The position numbers and the translations under genes were made by a program. A DNA stretch of 64,000 nucleotides. It comes from Blattamonas nauphoetae (Eukaryota; Preaxostyla; Oxymonadida). How positions within the stretch are numbered: position 1 is the first letter of the stretch; each line of letters opens with the position of its first letter. This document shows, piece by piece, positions 56,230 through 64,000 of the stretch. The stretch lies in the NCBI GenBank assembly GCA_033064195.1, contig JARBJD010000042.1:290090-354089 (forward strand), read 5' to 3'. The notes beneath the pieces are model-generated. The model made no database searches. It saw only the letters and a list, made by a program, of their open reading frames with translations, and was not told the DNA's origin.

Positions 56230-58090
56230 ATGTTGTTCGGAATTTTCAATGATCCAAAAGACAACGTATTCCGGAACAATGTGCACAGTTTCAGGAAAAA
56301 ACGGTTCATGGAACCAATATAGTGAAATTGATTAAAGATAAGTATGTGTTCTTCGATGCCCAGAGTGCTTATGTGCCCTCGCCGTTGTTTTCGGAAGCAC
56401 GCATGTTGCCGGAGCAATTGTCGAAAAGCTGTTGCCTCTGCGCGTCTCTCGAAAATGCACTGGACGCTGTTCTGGCCGCTCTCCGCGGTCCGTCGGTGGA
56501 TGGCACCGGAAAACCGGAGTTTGGGAGCTTTGGATTGCCTCTGCTGTTGTCGTTTGGTCTGTTGTCCCTTCTCCACCACCGAACGTGGTGTCGCTGTTCG
56601 ACGAGCTGGTTCAGCCGTTTCTGTCTTCTTTCCGATCGATGCTGTCGTTCTTTCACTCGTCGCTCGCTCTCTTCTCGCTGAACATGCCGTCGCTGGTATT
56701 CCCTGCTCTGCACTCGCTGAGCCGTCTGAACGCCACTGCTAGGTGTTGTGCATGGGGTTCTGGTAACGCCCTCGGAAACGCTGTTGCAGATGGACTTTCT
56801 ACTGTTCTTGTCTGAACTGCAGACGGCGCTGATCAGTTTCGCTTCGTCGATCGAGTAAGACGCGTCGCTTCGTGTTTCGCAGCCTCTTTCGGAGTTGGTG
56901 GAGGAGCGAGTTGTGGAGGAAGGCCTGCGTGCGATGTGTGCATTGGAGCTGTTTCAGTTTGTGTTGGCGTTGGATGGAGACAAACAGTCGGAGCTGTCGA
57001 AACTGCTGCACACCAACTCGATCTGCACGGAGTTCATTTTGCTGGCGAATCAGCTACTGACTTCGCTGCACACGTTCTTCGAAGCGGACCGCTCTGTTGC
57101 CCCCACTCGCCACACCCACCCTTCCTCTCTGACTTCCGAAACCCCGCACGCAGCCGCTTTGCTTGTTGATTGGATTGGGACAGGCTGTTCTCGACGAATG
57201 TTGTTCTTTCGGAAGGAGGAGCTACAATTGTTCGGATTGAGTTTGGGACGCTTCTCCAAACACTCTGCTGGTTTGTTCATCTGTCGCTGGTGATGCTGGA
57301 CGATCTGATGCAGTCGTTTCTTCTGACGCTGTCGCCGTTCATTCCACACCCTCTCGCAATTCTGGTGCCAACATTCGCACCTGAGCACGAGCCTCGCCAG
57401 ATTGGGCCGAAGATCCGGCACTTCCTTCTGTCGCCGTGGGTGGAGACGGGGCGGAGTGGAGATGGATCAGAAAAGAGAAAGGGACTGGCATTCCCGTTGA
57501 GTCTGAGTGGAGAAGTGTTCACGACTGCGATTGTGTTGCTTCTGATACACAAAATCCACCGAAAACGAACGAACCAGCGATTCTGGGCACGGATCTGCAG
57601 TAGCTGTTGTCCCCGTCGATGGATGTGTGCTGGCAGATGTGGCATCGGAAGAGAGGAGGCGTGCGACTTTGCGATTCTCTCGTTGTTGGACTGGACCACT
57701 TCGTAGATTAACTTCACATCCAACGGCACAGGACTTAAGTGGTGGAAAGTGTGGATTGGATTGTGGTGTTGGGGAGGTGGTGGACGATGTGGTTTGTGGG
57801 AATGAAGTTGGAGAGCGCGAACTGAACGAGCTGTCCAAATTGAAGATCCCGTCGCTGCTCAGCCCTCTCTTCCCCATCACTCCCATCCACCACTCGCAGC
57901 CTCAGCCGCTCTGCCTGAAGTCCCTCGCTTCGTTTCTATCATCACTCGGTGCTGTTCACAGATGAGGTTTTGTCGTCGCTGGCTCGGATTCTGCGCTCGC
58001 TGCTTGGGACGTTCGACAAGGAGTGGAGGATAATCGAGTCGAAATCCATTTTGTGTGGACGTTGTTGCTCGCGGTGATTGGATGAGTGAG
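56230..58090 (+). pseudogene. Helical protein gene, frames broken or unresolved
   Basis: A start exon MLFGIFNDPKDN at 56230 joins through a 29-nt intron (gtattccg to gtttcag) to EKTVHGTNIVKLIKDKYVFFDAQ and LSKSCCLCASLENALDAVLAAL. Coding-like sequence then continues on the plus strand but changes frame about five times: DELVQPFLSSFRSMLSFF, LLQMDFLLFLSELQTAL, VVEEGLRAMCALELFQFVLAL, GTLLQTLCWFVHLSLVMLDDL, and LSSLARILRSLLGTFDKEWR near 58000. Only some changes fit splice sites (for example a gtaaga donor near 56853). Leucine-rich helices recall the ARM-type family elsewhere. Either a many-intron gene or a decaying one; I favour decay with several frameshifts. Confidence 0.45.
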
Positions 58091-58099
58091 TTCAGATTA

Positions 58100-58560
58100 A
58101 AGGCGAAGTCCTTCGCATTGTCCAAATACTCTAGAGTCTTGTTCTCACCGAAATGTGTGTCTTCAAAGAAAATCAGGTTTGGTTGATTGAAGAGAGTGCG
58201 CCGCCTCTTTCAGCGGCTGTGTTCTTCCGAAAGATGCATCGGTGGAAACTGTGGTCGGAATAATGCGTTGAGATGCACCTCCCTTCGTCCCTGCCTTGTT
58301 GTTTTCGAAAAGCGAGTCGAAGACACGGAGGACGTGAAACGTTCCACTATTGCTAAAACAATACCGCTCCCAGACAATGTCTGATCGGAGAACTGGCTGT
58401 TGAAGACTTGAATGAAGGTAATAGAATCAGCTGCTTGAAATGTCCGAGTTCGCGAGGCTCCATCCAGCGATGTGAATTCGGAGACGAACCAGTGTCTGGG
58501 ATTTATCGTGAAGGAGAACAACTAAAACAGATAAGTCCAATTCTTGATAAGAAAAACACA
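58100..58560 (-). other. Minus-strand coding-like segments, unknown
   Basis: Open minus-strand segments RHWFVSEFTSLDGASRTRTF, SGIVLAIVERFTSSVSS and IFFEDTHFGENKTLEYLDNA look beta-rich and protein-like, but no complete gene can be assembled. They may be a fragment of a lineage-specific family caught between two plus-strand relics. Confidence 0.3.
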
Positions 58561-60379
58561 TTCAGCCAGCGATGATTGAAGACGATCAAACTTCGAGATG
58601 GTAATGGAAAATGTAAGTGATATCGTGAATAGTCGTGTTGTTAATTGAGGAGAAAGATCTCAGGGGCAGATCCATCCTCCATGGCTCCCACGCAAACATT
58701 CGCTTCTCCGACGTGCTCAGTTGGAATAAGAGAGCGTGTTTGTTGTGATTGAGTTTAGCAACTCGGGGGATGCGGGCCAGCTGATTAGGAAGCACCGGAA
58801 AGAGAACTACATACTCGTTGAATCGGTATGTCTCTGATATCGTCACTCTCTTCAGCGAATTTTGGATATCATCACACACATTTCTTTAACATTACGAGAA
58901 CTGCACAAGCAGATAAGTTTTCATCGCGACATCAAATCAGAAATCGTGGATTTGACGAGCCCTGGAGTGGCGAAACTTGGTATGGATGGTTCTCTCTTTC
59001 AATGTGGGGTGTGTGTCTAGGTGACTGGTGAGTTGCAGAATCTACGGCACTCGTTCAAAATGGCAACCACAAAAAACAGGCACACTTTTCTACATGAGCC
59101 CTGAGCTTCTGACAGGCCAATTGTGTGTATCCTTGGCTTTTGATTCATTGTTCGTTAGTTCAGATACAACTCGAAAAGCGACATCTGGTCATTGGGAGTT
59201 CTGTGGTACGAGCTGGAGATGCTTCAAATTCCTGTCAACCCAACAAACATCCCGCAACTGCTGCAGAGGATCAACGATGGGGAGTTGGATGCGCTGCCTG
59301 CCCAAGACTGTGCTGTGATGAGCGATTTAGATGTAAATATCCTGGACATTGTTTGTTGTCATTGGTTCGTCATCTTGGCAGAATTCGAATGTCAGGCCAA
59401 GAACGGATGACCTTCTGCACGACTCAATTGTAGTGAATCTGATGAAGGAGTTTGTGACATATATGTGTGGACCTGGATTATCAGTGGAGGAACGTCAGTT
59501 TGTCTTTTTGCTCGTTTTCTTGGATTACTCTCAGACAATCTGCACAACACATTGGGTCTGGCAGTGAATGGGACGATGACTGATCGTCGGGAGCTGACAC
59601 AGGTGTTCGGGATTATCAAAACGATCTCGACCATTCAAGCGTCGATGAACCTGGTGGACCCGCACCATCATCGTATGATTCAGGATCATGAAGTATTCGG
59701 CACGCTTATCGGGATACTTGGAACACTGTCACGCGTTTGAGTCTCTGATGGAAACACGATTCAACGATTCTGTGGCGAAACCGCAGTGCTTCTTCCCTCA
59801 CACAGAAACTGACGAATACCTAACATTGTTCTGTATCGCCTTCTCCACCTTGGCGGCGCTGCCTGTTCTGCTCAAGTCGTCACCGGACCTCATTTCGTAT
59901 GAACAGTTCGCACACATCTTAAACGCGATTCTTGTTCCTCTGCCTTGGCCTCTGCTCCTGACGACATATCAAGCAGATGCTCTTCTTATAATTGTGTGCT
60001 TCCAGGAACTTACGTGGCGAAGGAAAAAGTTGTGAGAAGACAAATGCGGAAACAGTTGTACGTTGAGTTCGAATGCGCGAAGGCAATTGAGAATATTACA
60101 GAATTCATCACACTCAACCGTTCACAGCTGCTGAACGAGCATTCATCGCAGGCTTTAGTGATGATCTCGAAGTACAAGCCGCCTGGTGTGTCACTTGTCT
60201 CGTTTGAGCGTGTTTTAGGTGAAATGCAGATGTCCAGCGAACCTGAGCCGATATTGGACACGTATTTAGCGCCTCTTGTGCAAATGAAGCATCCCGGCGA
60301 CTCTTTGTTGTTTCTCTCGTCGAATGTGGGTACAACATTGATTGCACTTATGAGAAGCGACTTGGCGGAATTAAGGTAG
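58561..60379 (+). pseudogene. Protein kinase gene with ARM-like tail, probably decaying
   Basis: Kinase pieces occur in order: IRFSDVLSWNK, VFVVIEFSNSGDAGQLI (hinge), ILDIITHISLTLRELHKQ, HRDIKSEIVDL (the Asn of HRDxxxxN is Ile), GTLFYMSPELLTGQ, YNSKSDIWSLGVLWYELEM and NSNVRPRTDDLLHDS. Introns near 58827-58856, 59121-59163 and 59333-59379 join some of them. A frame change remains near 58730, and no clean DFG region is found around 58980-59040. The tail continues as helical sequence (TLFCIAFSTLAALPVLLKSS, QLYVEFECAKAIENITEF, FERVLGEMQMSSE) in changing frames to a stop at 60379. It resembles the kinase-ARM architecture at 21-25 kb. Confidence 0.5.
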
Positions 60380-61556
60380 ATATCAACATTCATTCTGCTT
60401 GATGATGCACATTTGAACAAAACAAGTGACGAAACTTGGAGAATTCGATGGTGAGACTGCGCCGTCGAATCGGACAAATTGCTGTTGTGTGGGTTTCTGA
60501 AGACCGGTCTTTCACAGATTATGGGCCATGGAATAATTTGAAGAGGTGTGCGAACAATTTGGAGTTTTTTGATTTTTCTTTCCACTCGCTGTTTTATCGT
60601 TGTTGTTTGCTTGGTACTCATTTTTCCTTCATCCATCCAGTTCTCACAGCAAGCCCTCCTCACCGCCCTCTTCAACCTCCCGCACCTGCGCCACCTCTCG
60701 CCCTTCATCGTTCGTGTTCGCGATTGTGTCACACGAGCACACTCACTCCAACAAACAATCATCCCTCATCACACCATCCTTCCCTCCCTCGAACCTCTCC
60801 GCATTTCCACCTACTCATTCAAATCCACTCTACTCGCACCACATCCGACCCCTCGCTTCCAACTTGCCTCCACCACAGACTGGTGGTGTGTAATCAAAGG
60901 GAGAGGTTCTAATCAAGCGAACTCCATACTTCTTTGTTGACCAAACACCACTCCTGTTTATCCTCACCCACCCCAAGCCTCACCACGCCGTTTCTGTCAC
61001 TGTGACTCAGTCAGGCTTTTCACTTCAATTCGTCTCCCAAGATCCATTATATCAGACGAAACACACTCAACAATCACGTTTACATTGCTTGGTGAATACC
61101 TCTCGCCAATTTCACCACTGTTGGTGTTCTAACCCTAACAACTTTTCGTTTTTATCCAAGACAATCTCTTGTCCGATATTTTTTTCCATCTTTTCATTAT
61201 TTCGAGATGAACATTCAGAAAAAGCAAGAATTGAAGAGAAATCGACGAAAATATGAAAGGAAAAGAATGGCCGGAAAGTCATGTACGGTGAAGAGAAACT
61301 GATTCAGACGGAACAAAAACGACTCTGTGCTGTTATAATGACATTCACACTGTGGGAAGACAGTTGAGAGGACTTGTTGGAGCTGGGAAGTCGGATCATG
61401 AACATGGTAAGTGTGCTTCGCCATCGAAGTTGATGAGAGGGGGCAGGAGATGAGAGAGAGAGACGAAAAATGATGGCAAGGACGATAATAGCATGTCATG
61501 GTGTCAATTAGAACGAGTTGGATGACGATGAATGAGGATGCAGAAGCATCCCAAAT
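60380..61556. other. Possible downstream exons, otherwise no gene
   Basis: Plus-strand open frames at 60436-60940 include a helical stretch (QQALLTALFNLPHLRHLSPF) after an acceptor-like ttctcacag, which may be a last exon of the preceding kinase-ARM relic. From about 60960 to 61556 I see nothing supported. Confidence 0.3.
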
Positions 61557-62300
61557 TTAGTGAATAGAAATTAAACATCGACAAAACCCTATGTCACAGC
61601 GAGAGTGAATTCCGTTGAGAGTGAGACTGTCTGAATCCTTGTCAGACTCGACAAATTGTTGCTCGCCAACGAAGCAGTGTGCACGGGTCTTCCCAGTGAT
61701 CACAAGTTTCTTCAGCTCGTGATTTGCAAAGTCGCATTCGTTAATCATCCCCATGTCGTTTTCGAAACCCATTTCAGACTTCGTGACTTCAGTTCCGTGG
61801 GTGGGGAAGAGTGGAGAAAGGAGACGATTCCAAAGGTGGAGAGAATGAAGAGACTATGGAAGCGGTGTTATCGACAACAAGACATTTGGAGTTCATATCA
61901 ATTCGTTGGAATGATAATGAGGGAAAGACGATGGAGTTTTGGACAGTGACGTCTTCCCTGCTTCTGAAGATAGTTTGGCAAGACAAACATGTCCATGTGT
62001 CAATGTTATCCACAAAACAGCGGCAAGTGTGGACAAGATTGAATTGCTGCTGGCTGGATTTGAGGCTGTGGGTTGTTTCGTTCTTTGATCCCACATCACT
62101 TGGTATTCCTTCAAATGCTGAAAATTCACTGCCTGCACTGATGTCAATTCGCCTCACCGGCCTCCCTCCAACAGGACGATACCAAACGAGTTCATCGCTT
62201 TGACAGGTTGAAAAAGGAATCCTTGCATCCACGCCAGCGAATTCTCCGATTTGTGTCCAGATGACGAGATGATGTGTAGAGGAGTGAGTAGAAGCGGAGA
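61557..62300 (-). CDS. Uncharacterised minus-strand open frame
   Basis: Two minus-strand frames (61557-61772 and 61789 upward) read SELVWYRPVGGRPVRRID-like and SLSFQRIDMNSKCLVVDN sequence with balanced composition. The plus strand is also open across part of this interval, so the coding strand is not certain. The frame continues upstream into the minisatellite, which would make its N-terminus a repeat-encoded Ser/Pro/His run. No family recognised, and the start is undefined. Confidence 0.3.
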
Positions 62301-62341
62301 CAGAACTGAATTCAACTCGGATGAGATGAGTTTTGGAGGAA

Positions 62342-63598
62342 TGGGATGGGTGGAAGGCGGAAGGAGGTGAATTTGTGATGAGTGGAGGGCGGAAAGAGGT
62401 CAATTTGCGATGAGTGGAGGGAGGAAAGAGGTCAATTTGCGATGGGTGGAAGGCGGAAGGAGGTGAATTTGTGATGAGTGGAGGGCGGAAAGAGGTCAAT
62501 TTGCGATGGGTGGAGGGCGGAAAGAGGTCAATTTGCGATGGGTGGAGGGCGGAAGGAGGTCAATTTGCGATGGGTGGAGGGCGGAAGGAGGTCAATTTGC
62601 GATGGGTGGAGGGCGGAAGGAGGTCAATTTGCGATGGGTGGAGGGCGGAAAGAGGTCAATTTGCGATGGGTGGAAGGCGGAAGGAGGTGAATTTGTGATG
62701 AGTGGAGGGCGGAAAGAGGTCAATTTGCGATGGGTGGAGGGCGGAAAGAGGTCAATTTGCGATGGGTGGAGGGCGGAAGGAGGTCAATTTGCGATGGGTG
62801 GAAGGCGGAAGGAGGTGAATTTGTGATGGGTGGAGGGCGGAAAGAGGTCAATTTGCGATGGGTGGAGGGCGGAAAGAGGTCAATTTGCGATGGGTGGAGG
62901 GCGGAAGGAGGTCAATTTGCGATGGGTGGAAGGCGGAAGGAGGTGAATTTGTGATGGGTGGAGGGCGGAAGAGGTGAATTTGCGATGGGTGGAGGGCGGA
63001 AAGAGGTCAATTTGCGATGGGTGGAGGGCGGAAGGAGGTCAATTTGCGATGGGTGGAGGGCGGAAGGAGGTCAATTTGCGATGGGTGGAGGGCGGAAGAG
63101 GTCAATTTGCGATGGGTGGAAGGCGGAAGGAGGTGAATTTGATGAGTGGAGGGCGGAAAGAGGTCAATTTGCGATGGGTGGAGGGCGGAAGGAGGTCAAT
63201 TTGTGATGAGTGGAGGGAGGAAAGAGTCAATTTGCGATGGGTGGAGGGAGGAAAGAGTCAATTTGCGATGGGTGGAGGGGCGGAAAGAGGTCAATTTGCG
63301 ATGGGTGGAGGCGGAAGGAGGTCAATTTGCGATGGGTGGAGGGCGGAAAGAGGTCAATTTGCGATGGGTGGAGGGCGGAAAGAGTCAATTTGCGATGGGT
63401 GGAGGGCGGAAGGAGGTCAATTTGCGATGGGTGGAGGGCGGAAAGAGTCAATTTGCGATGGGTGGAGGCGGAAGGAGGTGAATTTGTGATAAGTGGAGGG
63501 CGGAAGGAGGTCAATTTGTGATGAGTGGAGGGCGGAAGGAAGTGAATTTGTGATGGGTGGAGGGAGGAAGGAGGTGAATTTGCGATGGGTGGAGGGAG
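62342..63598. repeat. G-rich 32-bp minisatellite, about 39 copies
   Basis: A tandem array of a 32-bp unit whose plus strand contains GGGTGGAGGGCGG, a purine run (gaaagagg) and tcaatttgcgat. Units vary at a few fixed positions (gcgatg/gtgatg/gtgatgag, ggaaag/ggaagg, ggtc/ggtg) and some are 29-31 bp by small deletions, mostly after 62960. Because 32 is not a multiple of three, all three plus frames stay open and encode a 32-residue super-repeat (VNLRWVEGGKRSICDGW). I treat these frames as by-products. Each unit carries several G tracts, so quadruplex formation is plausible. Confidence 0.93.
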
Positions 63599-63845
63599 AG
63601 TGAGGGTATAATCAGGTCGAATGGAGGGCGAGAGGGGAAAAATCAGGTCATTTGCTGATGAGTGTGGGAAGGGAGAGGTGAAATGTCAACAAGTTGAGTG
63701 ATGTGAGGAGCGAATCAGGTTGGTTGAATGTCTTTCCAGGTGATGACACAGACTTGTGGGCCATGGAAGGCAGATTTCTCAGTAATCCTTTCGTCCCCAA
63801 TATACATTCTTGCAAAACTCATCCATTTTCAACCCCATCATATCT

Positions 63846-64000
63846 TCTCTTAATCATGGAAACTTATACCACGAAACCAAAATCGACTATCAGCGCACGG
63901 GAAGGAGATTTACGACCTTCTCGTCAAACAATATAGCGACTATCCAGCAGCACCTCTCATCAAAGCTCTGGATAGTCGTCATGAACTCATACAATCAAAG
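63846..64000 (+). CDS. Partial open frame at window end
   Basis: The last 150 bp are open in a frame reading HGKEIYDLLVKQYSDYPAAP and then IKALDSRHELIQSK to the edge. The helical, charged composition looks coding, perhaps a 5' exon of a gene continuing beyond the window. No start codon or family can be assigned. Confidence 0.3.

Noticed and set aside
61811-62203. Plus-strand frame HLEFISIRWNDNEGKTMEF as a gene
   Set aside because: The minus strand is open over the same stretch with similar composition. Neither has a recognisable domain, so the coding strand cannot be decided and only one low-confidence entry is given.
62414-63521. Several overlapping repeat-encoded proteins (about 80-170 residues, VNLRWVEGG-type)
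   Set aside because: They are by-products of a 32-bp minisatellite open in all three frames; there is no flanking unique domain and no start context.
1-64000. Alternative genetic code with TAG/TAA as Gln, as reported for some oxymonads
   Set aside because: TAA, TAG and TGA each terminate well-recognised genes at the expected place (H3 TAA, SLC35E3-like TAG, MNS1-like TAG, ACSL TGA), and I see no internal stops at Gln positions except the single TAG at 52758.
1-64000. CRISPR arrays, LTR retroelements, Polintons or other virus-like elements
   Set aside because: No spaced direct repeats of CRISPR type, no reverse transcriptase, integrase, capsid or protein-primed polymerase motifs were recognised. 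Mobile elements found are plain DNA transposons.

Overview
The window looks like compact, gene-dense nuclear DNA of a unicellular eukaryote. Genes lie on both strands with short spacers. They are cut by very short introns (mostly about 28-60 nt, GT-AG with loose donors and pyrimidine-rich ends) and use the standard code: TAA, TGA and TAG all end recognisable genes. The gene set fits a flagellate protist with actin capping, nuclear mRNA export and secretion: CapZ beta, an MNS1-like flagellar protein, NEK-type kinases, long-chain acyl-CoA synthetase and cytosolic asparaginyl-tRNA synthetase. The expanded lineage-specific families (SPRY/coiled-coil, kinase-ARM and parallel beta-helix surface proteins) and a bacterial-type NlpC/P60 enzyme recall oxymonads (Preaxostyla) such as Blattamonas. 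That assignment is inference from remembered families, not a search.

Layout. 0-9 kb: a 323-bp TA-flanked MITE, a small SPRY protein, a disordered protein, CapZ beta, histone H3, an SLC35E3-like transporter and a family protein. 9.7-17.2 kb: a secreted serpin, a second family protein, an MNS1-like gene with an apparently whole pogo-like transposon 45 bp upstream of its start, and a NEK-like kinase. 17.9-29.8 kb: a flavodoxin-like gene, a DDX19/Dbp5-like helicase with every catalytic motif lost, a pseudokinase-ARM fusion, a PH-coiled-coil protein and ACSL. 29.9-33.5 kb: a 3.6-kb inverted duplication carrying two convergent SPRY/coiled-coil genes. 33.6-41 kb: a large unknown gene, an 889-bp foldback element inserted at the start codon of the asparaginyl-tRNA synthetase gene, a tRNA-like locus and 2 kb of sparse sequence. 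41-51 kb: four cellular genes of mostly unknown role, then a signal-peptide-bearing NlpC/P60 gene overlapping an SND3/PHO88-like gene. 51-56 kb: a giant beta-helix surface protein with one in-frame TAG. 56-62 kb: decayed or unresolved genes including a kinase. 62.3-63.6 kb: a G-rich 32-bp minisatellite of about 39 copies.

Most spliced models were checked by hand: after removing the proposed introns the exon sums are divisible by three and the motifs join (CapZ beta 260 aa, MNS1-like 467, kinase 274, helicase 513, kinase-ARM 1372, PH protein 581, AsnRS 536, NlpC/P60 291, SND3-like 224, transposase 469). The most interesting items are the foldback element that appears to have replaced the AsnRS start codon with its own, the bacterial NlpC/P60 enzyme that appears to have gained a spliced eukaryotic signal peptide, and the dead DDX19-like protein.
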